64,000 nt of DNA from Shewanella benthica (GTDB taxonomy: Bacteria; Pseudomonadota; Gammaproteobacteria; Enterobacterales; Shewanellaceae). Below, one piece after another: positions 53,915 to 63,195 of the stretch (the stretch's first letter is position 1; every line of letters starts with the position of its first letter). The stretch lies in contig JAKVHY010000021.1 in NCBI GenBank assembly GCA_023284085.1, positions 46,285-110,284 of the forward strand, written 5' to 3'. Under the pieces are notes generated by a model that saw only the letters and a program-made list of their open reading frames with translations, was not told the DNA's origin and ran no database searches. The position numbers were made by a program, and so were the translations under genes.

Positions 53915-54092
53915 TCATTCCTCTAAATAACAGCTCAGATGCCTATCTGCTTTATCAACAAATCAGTTATCCATTAATTGCTAATTAATCTAATACATAA
54001 ATTAATTATTGTAAAACGATAATTAAATGTTTTTTTACAATGAAATGTTTCTGTCTGATATAATCTAGAGAAATCGAGATAAGGGAATAATT

Positions 54093-54614
54093 GTGGCAAT
54101 GAACGCGAGCATGCAGAAGTTGATGAAGATCAGCGGTTTTTTCAGGGTATTGGTATTAGTGGCTACGGCGGTAATACTCGTCTACCTGGGCTACAACTAT
54201 TGGGTTCATGATGAATTCCGACGCGCAAATAGCATGCTGTTTAATGAGCTTTGGTATGATGGGCAAGCCAGTCGCGGTGTGTTATTAGCCATTCAATCTC
54301 CTCATCTCTTGAGTCTGATTTTAGGGGTTTATTGGCTACAGAAGTTACTGAGTTACTTCCAGCAAGGGCTGTTTTTCGGTAATCAAGCCATGAGCTGTTA
54401 TTTGTGGCTTATCTGGATCAAGTTGGCTGATTTTGGCATCGATATTGTTCAGAGCTTAGTGACGGCTTATTACCATGGGCAGTTTTATGACGAGACTCAC
54501 CTAATGTTGCCTATCGACTTTGGTAACATCACCACCCTCTTGCTGATGCTGCTGATCGTTTACTTATTGAAGGCCGCCAAAGAGATAGAAGCCGAAAACA
54601 AAGAGTTTATTTAA
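54093..54614 (+). CDS. DUF2975-type membrane protein
   Basis: A 173-residue protein with four predicted transmembrane helices (about 15-35, 70-90, 105-125, 148-166), the layout of DUF2975. In many bacteria such genes precede a small YozG-type HTH gene, as here (14 bp). Presumed membrane partner that modulates the regulator; function not established. GTG at 54093 with TAAGGG upstream is preferred to the ATG two codons on. Confidence 0.75.
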   Translation: MAMNASMQKLMKISGFFRVLVLVATAVILVYLGYNYWVHDEFRRANSMLFNELWYDGQASRGVLLAIQSPHLLSLILGVYWLQKLLSYFQQGLFFGNQAMSCYLWLIWIKLADFGIDIVQSLVTAYYHGQFYDETHLMLPIDFGNITTLLLMLLIVYLLKAAKEIEAENKEFI

Positions 54615-54646
54615 GTGTTAATTTTAGCGTGTTGGACCCGAAAATT

Positions 54647-54862
54647 ATGCAAATAATCGTAAATTTAGATGTGATGATGGCGGTGCGTAAGGTGAGCTCG
54701 AAGGAACTGGCTAAGGCAATCGGCATCACCGAGGCCAACCTTTCCCTGCTAAAGAGAGGCAGGGTGAAAGGGGTACGTTTCGAGACCTTAGCCAATATCT
54801 GCGCATACCTCAATTGTCAGCCTGGGGATATTTTAGAGTATCGCCCGGTCGACGCTGCATAG
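54647..54862 (+). CDS. Small Xre/YozG-type HTH regulator
   Basis: A 71-residue DNA-binding protein that is essentially a Cro/C1 HTH: VNLDVMMAVRKVSSKELAKAIGI, then TEANLSLLKRGRVKGVRFETL and a C-terminal CQPGDILEY, the hallmark of the YozG/HTH_26 group. Start at MQIIVNLD matches that group; a GTG six codons upstream is also open. Paired with the DUF2975 gene. Confidence 0.83.
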   Translation: MQIIVNLDVMMAVRKVSSKELAKAIGITEANLSLLKRGRVKGVRFETLANICAYLNCQPGDILEYRPVDAA

Positions 54863-54874
54863 AAGTTATAGAGA

Positions 54875-54918
54875 GAAAAAATCCGTCCGGTTAAAGAGTG
54901 ATAGAAAACACCGGACGG
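54875..54918 (-). terminator. Terminator of the sirEFG-like operon
   Basis: Nine-bp stem CCGTCCGGT/ACCGGACGG followed on the minus strand by six T; between convergent HTH and sirG genes. Confidence 0.8.
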
Positions 54919-54937
54919 TGTGAAAACTTGTTTTAAG

Positions 54938-55561
54938 TTACTTGTGTGCGTACTTTGCCGTTAGCTTCTCAAGGTATGGTTGAACGTCCTTATCCCCCCA
55001 GTCTAGATAGCCTCTCAGGAAGCCGATTAAGTTACCCGAACCATCGAAAAAGTAGGTTGCTGGAACGATATCTGCTGGCATCACTTGATCGATCTGTTTC
55101 TTGGGATCAAGCCAGGTTTGATATTCCGCTAAGCCATGTTTAGCTAGGAATGGTTTTACAAGTTCAGGTTCTTCATCGATGGAGATAGGGATAACGACTA
55201 GGTTATTATTTAAGTTGGTTTGACGGATCTGCTCCATCTGTGGGATCTCTTTAACGCATGGTGGGCACCAGGTTGCCCACAAGTTGACCATAACGACTTT
55301 TCCATGAAACTGCTTTAAGCTTATCTCATCGCCGTTGGTATCGGTGAAAGAGACATCGGGAACCGACCTTGCTGAGCTCATCTCAATAAATCGAGACATG
55401 ATCATTGGCTTCTCTATCGCCTCTCCGGTGCTATAGACCTTGATGGTAGGAATTGAGGCCTGTGCCGGGGCGATACAGCCTAAAAATAGGGAGGCCGTAA
55501 GTGCAAGGCTTAAGGTTAATTTAGCTGATGCCATTGATGTTGTCTTAGGAAAATTAATCAT
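54938..55561 (-). CDS. sirG: SirG, CcmG/TlpA-like periplasmic thiol reductase
   Basis: A 207-residue exported thioredoxin-fold protein with WATWCPPC as active site near residue 100 and cis-Pro segment ADIVPATYFF. A 60-residue linker precedes the domain. By family knowledge CcmG/TlpA proteins keep apocytochrome thiols reduced before haem ligation; here the client is expected to be SirA. Its ATG overlaps the sirF stop (ATGA), so it is translationally coupled. Symbol follows the Shewanella sir locus and rests on gene order. Confidence 0.85.
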   Translation of the reverse strand: MINFPKTTSMASAKLTLSLALTASLFLGCIAPAQASIPTIKVYSTGEAIEKPMIMSRFIEMSSARSVPDVSFTDTNGDEISLKQFHGKVVMVNLWATWCPPCVKEIPQMEQIRQTNLNNNLVVIPISIDEEPELVKPFLAKHGLAEYQTWLDPKKQIDQVMPADIVPATYFFDGSGNLIGFLRGYLDWGDKDVQPYLEKLTAKYAHK

Positions 55562-56037
55562 GATTTTGTTCCATCGATTTGAGATATTTCAACGTGTTCT
55601 GCTCTACTTATCATCTTGGGACGAATGAAGAAAAAGACACTCAGAATAGCTAAAAGGACCAATAGCAGAGGTGCCAGCCAGAGTAAGGTCGTGCCACTTG
55701 AAAGGCTCGGCATATAACGTATTTTTTCTCCATAGCGCTCAACCATAAAATTGACAATATATTCCTCGCTGTGGCCTTGATTTAACATCAAGAAAATCTG
55801 TGCTTTGAGCTCACTCGCGATAGGAGCTTGAGAATCAAGTAAGTTTTGATTGACTGATTTAGGGCAGCGAAGGCGTCTTGAGATACCTAATCCCAGATTG
55901 CGGATCTCGTCAGCAGTATAGGCAATAGGATCGGCTATGGGTTTTACTCTTTCATCTGCATTAGCGTCAGCTATAAAAGAAAACACCAGTGAAATAGACA
56001 AGGTAAGTGCGATTATTGAGAGTATAATTTGTCTCAT
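55558..56037 (-). CDS. sirF: SirF, CcmH/NrfF-like haem-ligation subunit with altered motif
   Basis: A 159-residue protein: N-terminal signal/anchor, CcmH-like helical domain, and a C-terminal TM helix (about 115-137). The normal LRCxxC motif reads LRCPKSVNQNL here, so the second Cys is a Ser. Everything around it, including SEEYIVNFMVERYGEKIRY, is conserved. CcmH passes apocytochrome to CcmF, so the one-Cys version may be specialised for the CX15CH site of SirA (inference). Overlaps both neighbours by four bases. Confidence 0.86.
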   Translation of the reverse strand: MRQIILSIIALTLSISLVFSFIADANADERVKPIADPIAYTADEIRNLGLGISRRLRCPKSVNQNLLDSQAPIASELKAQIFLMLNQGHSEEYIVNFMVERYGEKIRYMPSLSSGTTLLWLAPLLLVLLAILSVFFFIRPKMISRAEHVEISQIDGTKS

Positions 56038-58043
56038 GATCTTACCTCTTCTCTTGTTAGCAGAGATGGTATGGCTGGTGTTTCATCATTGGCCTTCTTC
56101 TCTTTCACCGAACGAAGGTTATAGATCGTTAAGCAGCCTGCAAACATCATAAATAAGGCACCAATCCACAGCCAATTGACGAAGGGTTTATAGCTGATAC
56201 GGATTAAGTACTCTGTTTCACTTAAGGCCAAGCCCATAGAAACATACAGATCGCCAAAAAGAGAAGAGTGAATACCTGCTGCTGACATCTGCATCGCATT
56301 GGTTTTGAATGTTTGTCTTTGTGGGTAGATATAGGTCACCAAATTTTCATGCTTATCTAGTACCATTATCTTGGCTTGAATGGCTGTAAAGCTGGGTCTA
56401 TCAATATGTTGTGTCTCTTCATAGACAAAGGTATAGCCAGCAACCTCCTTGCCGTTGCCTGGGCCCATTCTGAGTAACTCCTCTTGTTCGAAGTTAGATA
56501 CCGTAGTAGCCCCAAATACTGATAAGGCAACGCCCAGATGAGCCAAACACATGGCAGAAAATCTAGTTCTGGCGCGTTTATCTTTAGCCTCTAGTTCCTG
56601 TGAAGTGCTCCGATCCTTATTGGTTATAAATAGCCACAAACTCAGTAATATACATGACAAGATCCAAAGGACAGAGAAGACACCAAGCAGTAACCATATC
56701 GAGAACTCCTCTCGGCTAGTGATGGTAAACACAATGGCAAACAGCAGGCTTGCCCCCGCTAATATTGCAGGGGTCTTGAGTGTTGTGACTGAGGCTGTTT
56801 GCCACTTAATAAGTGGAGTTAGCCCCATTAAGATAAAGACGCAAACAGAGATAGGGATAAATATGCTGTTAAAGTATGGCGGGCCGACAGAGATCGTGGC
56901 GCCAGTAACAACTTCATAGATAAGTGGATAACAGGTGCCGAGCAATACCGAAAGTGCTGCTGCAACTAATACTAGGTTACCGAGCAACAAGAAACTCTCT
57001 TTAGAGAGTGCTGCAAAATCAACTTTTAAGATAAGGTTACTCGTCTTGTAAGCAAATAGCGTGAGAGCTGCGCCTGAGTATGCAATGAGTAATACTAGAA
57101 TGGAGACACCTCTGGTTGGATCGGAAGCGAAAGCGTGCACGGATTGCACGACTCCAGATCTCACTAGGAATGTACCAAGAAGGCTCAAGGAGAATGCGAG
57201 AATACAGAGAAATATTGTTGTGAAACCGAATTGGCCACGTTTGTGAGTCATGCTGACGGAGTGGAGCAGAGCCGTAGCAACTAACCAGGGAATAAACGAG
57301 GCATTTTCAACCGGATCCCAGAACCACCATCCTCCCCAACCAAGTTCGTTGTAAGCCCACCATGAACCAAATGCATTACCACCAGTTAAAAATACCCAAG
57401 CAGCAAGAACCCAAGGGCGTAAATAGGCTGCCTTCTGCTTGGTTAAGCCTTCTCCAAGCAGGGCTGAAATGGCACCAGCAAAACAAATTGTGAGCCCGAC
57501 ATAGCCTAAGAAGAGCATAGGCGGGTGCAATATAAGCCCAATATCTTGCAGAATTGGGTTGAGATCTCTGCCTTCAATTGGGTAGTTAGGTAGCAATCTG
57601 GCAAAAGGATTCGAGGTAAAAAGCATAAATAGGCAAAAGCCTGCGATAACTAACGACAAAATAGCGATAAAGCGATTTATAAAAGCCCTATCTTGATATT
57701 TAGTTGAGAAGGTGATGATACAGCCCCAGATAGCCATAGCGACGACCCAAAATAACATGGAGCCTTCATGCCCCCCCCAAACCGCCGCAACCTTATATAT
57801 CAAAGCAAGTTGTGTGTTTGAGTTATTTGCCACATAAGCAACCGTGAAGTCATCTATAACGAAGGAAATGAGTAAGCAGCTAATAGATGCGCATAATGAA
57901 AATGTCATTATTCCTGTTAATGTCTTCACATAACTGAGTAGGTAATAATTGTTTTTATATGAACCTGCGAGTGTGATTATGCCAAGTAATATAGATGTAA
58001 TTGCACTAACAATTAAAAATATAAGGCCCAGTTCTGGAATCAT
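56034..58043 (-). CDS. sirE: SirE, CcmF/NrfE-like cytochrome c haem lyase
   Basis: A 669-residue polytopic inner-membrane protein, about 15 hydrophobic segments, with the CcmF WWD haem-handling motif ELGWGGWWFWDPVENASFIPW near residue 240 and conserved HPPMLFLGY and HKRGQFGF histidines. Length is normal for CcmF. A second, dedicated haem lyase besides the general Ccm system is expected for attaching haem at the unusual CX15CH site. First gene of a three-gene coupled operon divergent from sirA. Confidence 0.9.
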   Translation of the reverse strand: MIPELGLIFLIVSAITSILLGIITLAGSYKNNYYLLSYVKTLTGIMTFSLCASISCLLISFVIDDFTVAYVANNSNTQLALIYKVAAVWGGHEGSMLFWVVAMAIWGCIITFSTKYQDRAFINRFIAILSLVIAGFCLFMLFTSNPFARLLPNYPIEGRDLNPILQDIGLILHPPMLFLGYVGLTICFAGAISALLGEGLTKQKAAYLRPWVLAAWVFLTGGNAFGSWWAYNELGWGGWWFWDPVENASFIPWLVATALLHSVSMTHKRGQFGFTTIFLCILAFSLSLLGTFLVRSGVVQSVHAFASDPTRGVSILVLLIAYSGAALTLFAYKTSNLILKVDFAALSKESFLLLGNLVLVAAALSVLLGTCYPLIYEVVTGATISVGPPYFNSIFIPISVCVFILMGLTPLIKWQTASVTTLKTPAILAGASLLFAIVFTITSREEFSIWLLLGVFSVLWILSCILLSLWLFITNKDRSTSQELEAKDKRARTRFSAMCLAHLGVALSVFGATTVSNFEQEELLRMGPGNGKEVAGYTFVYEETQHIDRPSFTAIQAKIMVLDKHENLVTYIYPQRQTFKTNAMQMSAAGIHSSLFGDLYVSMGLALSETEYLIRISYKPFVNWLWIGALFMMFAGCLTIYNLRSVKEKKANDETPAIPSLLTREEVRS

Positions 58044-58109
58044 AAGAATTAATCTCAGTTTAGGCCGCTAGATTAGTGGCTGCGCCTATTGTTTTGATGT
58101 TTTTAATGA

Positions 58110-58151
58110 GTATTACTATGTATAACAACTGAAAGTATTGATTGTGATCTA
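58110..58151 (-). promoter_or_regulatory. Fnr/CRP-like class II promoter of sirEFG
   Basis: TTGAT-TGTG-ATCTA (58138-58151) matches the Fnr consensus in nine of ten positions and contains a CRP half-site. Its centre lies 32 bp from a minus-strand -10 TAATAC (58110-58115), the class II geometry found also at the flavoprotein promoters. About 70-bp leader to sirE. Confidence 0.65.
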
Positions 58152-58946
58152 TTGTTTAACATTGTACGGCTATTGTCTGTCAAGCTTCTCTAGCCTCATT
58201 TAAGCCCAAGGCTAGCGTATATTGACAAGCTGTTATGTGACCCTCGCGTCCTTTATTATCGATAAGCATGGATTTGGTATTGTTTTATATCTAAAGAGCC
58301 GGTTTTATAAATCAGCAGATCTAAAAACTGCTGTTGCACTCCAGGTTTTTCTACTTATGTTGTTGTTTTTAATCGATTTACTTATTTGCTGTCTATCTTT
58401 GTTTTCCTCGGGTGTAAATCTATTGTCAGTTCGTGTTTTTTGTCATTTAGTTATGGGGAATCGCGTAGACTCAATTGTTTTAGTTGTCACGCTCACCTGG
58501 TCGCTTCCAAAATGAAATTACTGATAAAGAAATACAAGCGGTGATTTCAATGCCTCATTTATTTACCTACTCTGACCATATATGGATTCAAATTCTGCCA
58601 AGTCTAAGTCAAGCGTTAAGCTTATTGGCCTTGCAGTACAGGGATGCTTTTCACCTTATTTAGTTTGTTTTCCACCTAATCTTCTTTGATAACTTACTTT
58701 CAGATCTAAAATTTTCTATATGCAAATAGTTAAAGTGTTGATTTTATTGCTTTGCGCCAGTTTTATATCTAATTGCTTCTAATGATTTTACGCGTGTGTT
58801 CTTGAACAGGTTTTTTACTGTTTTTTACATGGAAAATAGGTGTTGCTCAGTTGTTCAAGACGTTCGGTGAACGGTTAGATTTCGTAACGGCATGTTGAAA
58901 AATATGCCGGTAAAAGCAAAAAATAAAATAATATAAGTAGGAGTGA
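58152..58946. other. Long divergent control region before sirA
   Basis: About 800 bp without a credible gene (a 97-codon frame at 58222-58515 has no ribosome site and reads as hydrophobic noise). An inverted repeat CGTTCGGTGAACG lies at 58861-58873 and CGGCAT/ATGCCG (58888-58909) can form a hairpin in the sirA leader. A sirA promoter with a clear CRP or Fnr site was not found. Confidence 0.5.
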
Positions 58947-60983
58947 ATGATGAGACGATGGAAACACAAGGTAGCATTAAGCGTGCTGTTTTGTTTTAGT
59001 GCCATTGCTAATGTGAACGCATCTGGTGGTAAATATAATAGCGTTCCTGAAATGGGTAAAACAGCAAAAGAAGCTATCGCAAATTATCAGGGGACAGAGA
59101 AGAAGAATGGGGTGAAAACTCTGCAAGATTACATTGTTCAAGAGGAGGAATTATTCGATTTCCTTTTCGAAAACCATCCGATGTTTAAATATCAAGAGTC
59201 GGGCAATCTTGTGGGTGATTACCATATTAGTGACCGCGGTGAGGAGTATCTAGATGCGGGTAATAGTCCTAAATACAGTGAACGTGTAGGTAAGCCCCGT
59301 GCCGTACAGTATCGTTTAGGTGCAAAATCTATTCTAGATTACCCAAACAACTTCGTTGGCCCAGAAAAATGCGCCGAATGTCATGCTGTTCAGTATGAGA
59401 AGTGGCAACGTTCGCGTCACGCTAGGACAATTCGATTCCCTGGAGAGCATCCAGAGGTTGATAACGATATTGAGCAGACGATGTATGGCACTAAGGACAC
59501 ATCGATTCTCGCAGATGGTATTACCCCTGACATGATCTATGCAACCGTGGGTACACCGCGTACCAAATACGGTTTCATCGATGCCTGGCTAGTGCGCGGT
59601 ACTTATCATATTCGTGACGGCTTACTAAGAGATGGTACAGGCAAGATGGTCGCAGGTGGTAACCAGTTCTCTCGTGGGTGGGCTGAATGGTTAACGCCGG
59701 AGATGGCGAAAAAGATCAACAAGGTCATTCCTGAATTTCCCACAACAATGCAAGATTTTGGTGGCAGTGGTTCACATCAGTGGGGCATGAGTTCTTATGG
59801 TGCTAAATATGAGAAGGAGATGTTGTTCCAACCTGCAAGTTCCTACTGTGAGATTTGTCACTCCTTTAAGTTCGACTTCCAAAGCAAGCAAGAGTTCTTC
59901 GATGCCTTAGGCGATCCGAAGAAGTTGCAAGAGCACACTATTAGTAAGGGTATTGCCTGTGAAGAATGTCATGGAGCTGGTGGTCACCTAGATGGTGGTA
60001 CTGGTGGCATGCAGTCTAACTGTGAGCGTTGTCATCAGAGGTTCAACTTCGTCGATGAGCGTGCCGACACCGAGCAAGGTCAAGCGAAGATGGAGTATGC
60101 CTTCGGGGTGAAATTTAAATCACTGTGTCCTTCTTGCGGTACCGAAGGTTCACAGATGTTTGCCTCTGAGCACTATGAGAAAGGCATGCGTTGTACTACT
60201 TGTCACGATCCACATGAAGTGACTGATGGTACTTGGATGTCTGGTATCACTAAGCCAAAGCTGAAAAAAGACTGTAAAGATTGCCATGAAGCGCAAACGC
60301 TGATTGCTGAAAATACAGATACACACAGCAAGCAAACATGCCAAAGCTGTCACATGCCTAACATGGGTAGTTGTGAGAACTTCAAGTCTATGCAGTTCCC
60401 TGATCAAGCTGGTTTTGATGCGGTACGTAAGTCTCATATGTGGAAGATTGATGTCGACCCAGTACGCAAGACTTTGAACCCACCAGAAGGTAAGCCGCGC
60501 ACGCAGGGACCAAATGGTACCAAAGGCTGGACGGTTGCTAAGAACGAAGAAGGTCGTAACTACTTAGATCTTATGTGGTCTTGTGCACGTACCGCTATCT
60601 CTGACCACGATGTGGTTGAGAACAAGGGGTGTCACAGCCAGTTCCAGTCTGAACTTGAAGTCGGCTTACATTACGAAGACCAGTTAGAGATTTACGGTGA
60701 AGTAATGAAGTGGCAAAAACCTGTTAAAGAGGTTTATGCCAAGGTTGAGCAAGCTCTGGTACGTATTGACCAGCTATTAGAAGTCACCAAGTTATCTATC
60801 GAAGACAAGACTCAGGTGCTTATGCTTGCCGAGAAGGCACAAGAGGCTGTTGAGCTAATCAAGAAAGATGGCTCTTGGGGTGTACACGGTTTCCGTTACA
60901 GCCAGAAGCGTCTAGATGCTGCACTTACTTATGTAACACAAGCGCAAAACATCTTAGATGGTACAGGTTACGCGGCTAAGTAA
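58947..60983 (+). CDS. sirA: SirA/MccA octahaem cytochrome c sulfite reductase
   Basis: A 678-residue periplasmic multihaem enzyme that reduces sulfite to sulfide (six electrons) in anaerobic respiration. Signal peptide ends near residue 26 (VNASGG). Seven CXXCH motifs (first at Cys142, CAECH; then CEICH, CEECH, CERCH, CTTCH, CKDCH, CQSCH) and one CX15CH from Cys546 to Cys562-His563, the substrate-haem motif of MccA/SirA. Extra cysteines at 394, 397 and 476 are candidates for the copper ligands known at the MccA active site. AGGAG lies upstream of two adjacent ATG codons. C-terminal helices (after residue 590) resemble the NrfA-like dimer domain. Confidence 0.95.
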   Translation: MMRRWKHKVALSVLFCFSAIANVNASGGKYNSVPEMGKTAKEAIANYQGTEKKNGVKTLQDYIVQEEELFDFLFENHPMFKYQESGNLVGDYHISDRGEEYLDAGNSPKYSERVGKPRAVQYRLGAKSILDYPNNFVGPEKCAECHAVQYEKWQRSRHARTIRFPGEHPEVDNDIEQTMYGTKDTSILADGITPDMIYATVGTPRTKYGFIDAWLVRGTYHIRDGLLRDGTGKMVAGGNQFSRGWAEWLTPEMAKKINKVIPEFPTTMQDFGGSGSHQWGMSSYGAKYEKEMLFQPASSYCEICHSFKFDFQSKQEFFDALGDPKKLQEHTISKGIACEECHGAGGHLDGGTGGMQSNCERCHQRFNFVDERADTEQGQAKMEYAFGVKFKSLCPSCGTEGSQMFASEHYEKGMRCTTCHDPHEVTDGTWMSGITKPKLKKDCKDCHEAQTLIAENTDTHSKQTCQSCHMPNMGSCENFKSMQFPDQAGFDAVRKSHMWKIDVDPVRKTLNPPEGKPRTQGPNGTKGWTVAKNEEGRNYLDLMWSCARTAISDHDVVENKGCHSQFQSELEVGLHYEDQLEIYGEVMKWQKPVKEVYAKVEQALVRIDQLLEVTKLSIEDKTQVLMLAEKAQEAVELIKKDGSWGVHGFRYSQKRLDAALTYVTQAQNILDGTGYAAK

Positions 60984-61005
60984 GCCCTAATCCGTTAGTA
61001 AAACC

Positions 61006-61062
61006 TTACCTCGGTACTGGATGTTGTAGTGAAAAGTGCTACAGCAGAAAATACCGAGGTAA
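61006..61062 (+). other. Long nested hairpin downstream of sirA
   Basis: Outer 11-bp stem TTACCTCGGTA/TACCGAGGTAA encloses an inner stem TGTTGTAG/CTACAGCA. It lies between sirA and the rhodanese gene and is followed by AAAAAAG rather than T, so it should protect or divide the mRNA instead of ending it. Confidence 0.65.
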
Positions 61063-61077
61063 AAAAGAGATAAAAAT

Positions 61078-61506
61078 ATGAACAAAGCACTTGGTCAAAT
61101 CATCGTTTCAATCGTTTTACTCTTGAGTGCTACAAGCTGTTTTGCAGGGGGAGGCTCAGATATGGCACCTGCCAGACATTATGAGTTCCAGCTTAATACC
61201 ATCACCATGATGGAGGCGGAAACGCTAGTGGGTAAGGAAGGAGTCTATTTTTATGATGTGAATACACTGGAACTTTGGGCTGAGGGGTATATCCCTGGTG
61301 CTATCTATTTCAATGTTAAAGATTGGAAAAAGCTACTGCCTGAAAATAAAGATACCGTCATGATTTTTTACTGTGCAAACCGATTATGTAATGCCAGCGA
61401 GATTGCGGCCAGAGCCGTGATGAAACTGGGGTATACCGGTGTCAGGCAGATGTATGACGGCATATATGGATGGCGTTTATCAAACCGTATTACTGCAAAG
61501 CCATAA
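61078..61506 (+). CDS. Periplasmic rhodanese-like protein of the sir cluster
   Basis: A 142-residue exported protein (signal peptide cut after CFA) with one rhodanese domain; the active-site loop reads YCANRLCNASEIAA, with Cys at the first position of the loop. YDVNTLELWAEGYIPGAIYF is the usual rhodanese entry motif. Could bind sulfur or sulfide-derived persulfide made by SirA, or move sulfur. Second gene of the sirA operon; the exact gene letter is uncertain so none is given. Confidence 0.82.
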   Translation: MNKALGQIIVSIVLLLSATSCFAGGGSDMAPARHYEFQLNTITMMEAETLVGKEGVYFYDVNTLELWAEGYIPGAIYFNVKDWKKLLPENKDTVMIFYCANRLCNASEIAARAVMKLGYTGVRQMYDGIYGWRLSNRITAKP

Positions 61507-61566
61507 CAGATAGATGTCTAGAAAAGCTAAGAATCAACACGTTCGATTAAATGATGAGAATACGAT

Positions 61567-62358
61567 ATGACAAATATGACTAAAACTTCCCTTGCTGTGA
61601 TCACTGGCCTCTCTCTGTTTATATCTGGATTCAGTATGGCAAGTGATGAGATAAGTAGCGACTTACAGAAAGAGTCCTACAGCATAGGTGCATCATTAGG
61701 AAAGTATGTTTCTAGCCAGATATATGGTCAGACACAGCTAGGTATCGATGTGGATATGGACCTGGTTGTTCAAGGTGTGATCGATTCACTCAAGGGTGAG
61801 CAGAAGTTCTCCGATGAGGAGATTCTAACGCTATTGAATCAGCGAGCAGAACAGTTAAACAGTGCGCGTGAAGCCAGAGATGAGCGTATCGCGCAAGCGA
61901 GTCTAAAAGCTGGAAATGATTATCTGGCGAACAACAAGAAAAACGAGCAGGTCACAGAGACCGAATCTGGTTTGCAGTATGAAGTGCTGACCATGGGCGA
62001 GGGCCGTAAAGCCAAACCGCAAGACGTAGTGACGGTTCACTACAAAGGGACGCTGGTCGACGGTACAGAATTTGATAATTCATATGCGAGAGATGAGCCC
62101 AATCGATTTGCACTGATGAGTGTCATCGAAGGCTGGCAAGAGGGGATCATTCTGATGCCAGAGGGGTCAATCTTTAAACTCTCTATCCCTGCCGAGCTTG
62201 CCTATGGTGAGAAGCAAGTTGGCATTATTCCTCCAAGCTCAACACTCATTTTTGAAGTTGAATTGGTAAAAGTTGAGGCGCCGGGTGAGAGCTCTCACGG
62301 CATGGGCCTTAGCGGTATGGGGATGGGTGGAATGATGGGCAAAGGTAAGGCTCATTAA
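61567..62358 (+). CDS. FKBP-type peptidyl-prolyl isomerase with Met/His-rich tail
   Basis: A 263-residue periplasmic FkpA/Mip-like isomerase: signal peptide (cut after SMA), N-terminal helical dimer domain, FKBP domain at about 135-240 (VTVHYKGTLVDGTEFDNSY, VIEGWQEGIILMPEG, LAYG). After the FKBP domain comes a tail with SSHGMGLSGMGMGGMMGKGKAH-like composition (given here only as HGMG, GMGM, GGMMG, KAH), rich in Met, His and Gly. Possible folding aid for SirA; the tail could carry copper for its active site (inference). Confidence 0.85.
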   Translation: MTNMTKTSLAVITGLSLFISGFSMASDEISSDLQKESYSIGASLGKYVSSQIYGQTQLGIDVDMDLVVQGVIDSLKGEQKFSDEEILTLLNQRAEQLNSAREARDERIAQASLKAGNDYLANNKKNEQVTETESGLQYEVLTMGEGRKAKPQDVVTVHYKGTLVDGTEFDNSYARDEPNRFALMSVIEGWQEGIILMPEGSIFKLSIPAELAYGEKQVGIIPPSSTLIFEVELVKVEAPGESSHGMGLSGMGMGGMMGKGKAH

Positions 62359-62423
62359 TAACCTCGTGAAAATTAGCTAGTTTTAAAGATTTAGTTTTAG
62401 AGAATTAGTGTTAGAGAGTATCT

Positions 62424-63137
62424 ATGAATAGTCTTGTTGTTGGGATCGCAATTACTTTGTCAGCTTTTATCGCATTGTTATGGCGACATCATCTCCAGTG
62501 CTTGCGCCATTGTGAAGTTGATAATACAGAAGCGACTGGCAAGACCTTTAGGTCAAGCTCTGTAGATTTCAAGATCCCAGCCGCACTATCCATAGCGCTC
62601 ATCTTTGTTTGTAGCACGCTTTACTCTCAGTTGGGGCGCTTCTCTGAGTGGGATAAAGCTGTGGTAGATGAAAATATTGATTATCTGATCGCCGCAGATA
62701 TCAATCGAAATGCACGTCGTGCAAGTGAACAACCAACCAATGAAATTGCATTATTAAATCTGGCTCAATCTTATGCTGATGGCGGGCTCTATCGTGAGTC
62801 TGTGAGTACGCTCGATGAGCTACTTGAGCTAACAGGAGAGGATGCTGGCGTGTTGGGTATGAAAGCGAATGCACTTTATTACCGAGATGGTCGAGAGATG
62901 AACTTAGCGGTCACCTTAGTACTGAAAAGAGCGCTAGCACTTGATAAGCATGAGTATCAATCACGATTGCTACTCGCGACTCATGCCTATCTTCATGGTG
63001 AATATGGGCATGCCATTGAGCAGTGGCAGCTTCTACTGATGAGTGATAACCAAGGTTTCAATCGTGAGTCGATTAATAATGCAATTTTGAAAGCCGAGCA
63101 AAATATATCTAATCGTTCAGTGACAACAACTGAGTAG
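62424..63137 (+). CDS. CcmI/NrfG-like TPR protein of the sir cluster
   Basis: A 237-residue membrane protein: two transmembrane helices (about 4-20 and 50-67) followed by tetratricopeptide repeats (NLAQSYADGGLYRESVSTLDELL; ANALYYRDG...; ATHAYLHGEYGHAIEQWQLLL). This is the plan of CcmI and NrfG, which hold the apocytochrome C-terminus for haem ligation. Together with SirE/F/G it completes a dedicated haem-ligation complex, although it is encoded on the sirA side. Confidence 0.83.
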   Translation: MNSLVVGIAITLSAFIALLWRHHLQCLRHCEVDNTEATGKTFRSSSVDFKIPAALSIALIFVCSTLYSQLGRFSEWDKAVVDENIDYLIAADINRNARRASEQPTNEIALLNLAQSYADGGLYRESVSTLDELLELTGEDAGVLGMKANALYYRDGREMNLAVTLVLKRALALDKHEYQSRLLLATHAYLHGEYGHAIEQWQLLLMSDNQGFNRESINNAILKAEQNISNRSVTTTE

Positions 63138-63195
63138 AGTCACGAAAACCGAAATAAAAACAGATCAGCATAATAGCTGATAGATGGAGGATGAT

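Noticed and set aside
58222..58515. 97-codon frame in the sirA upstream region
   Set aside because: No ribosome site and composition typical of AT-rich noncoding DNA.
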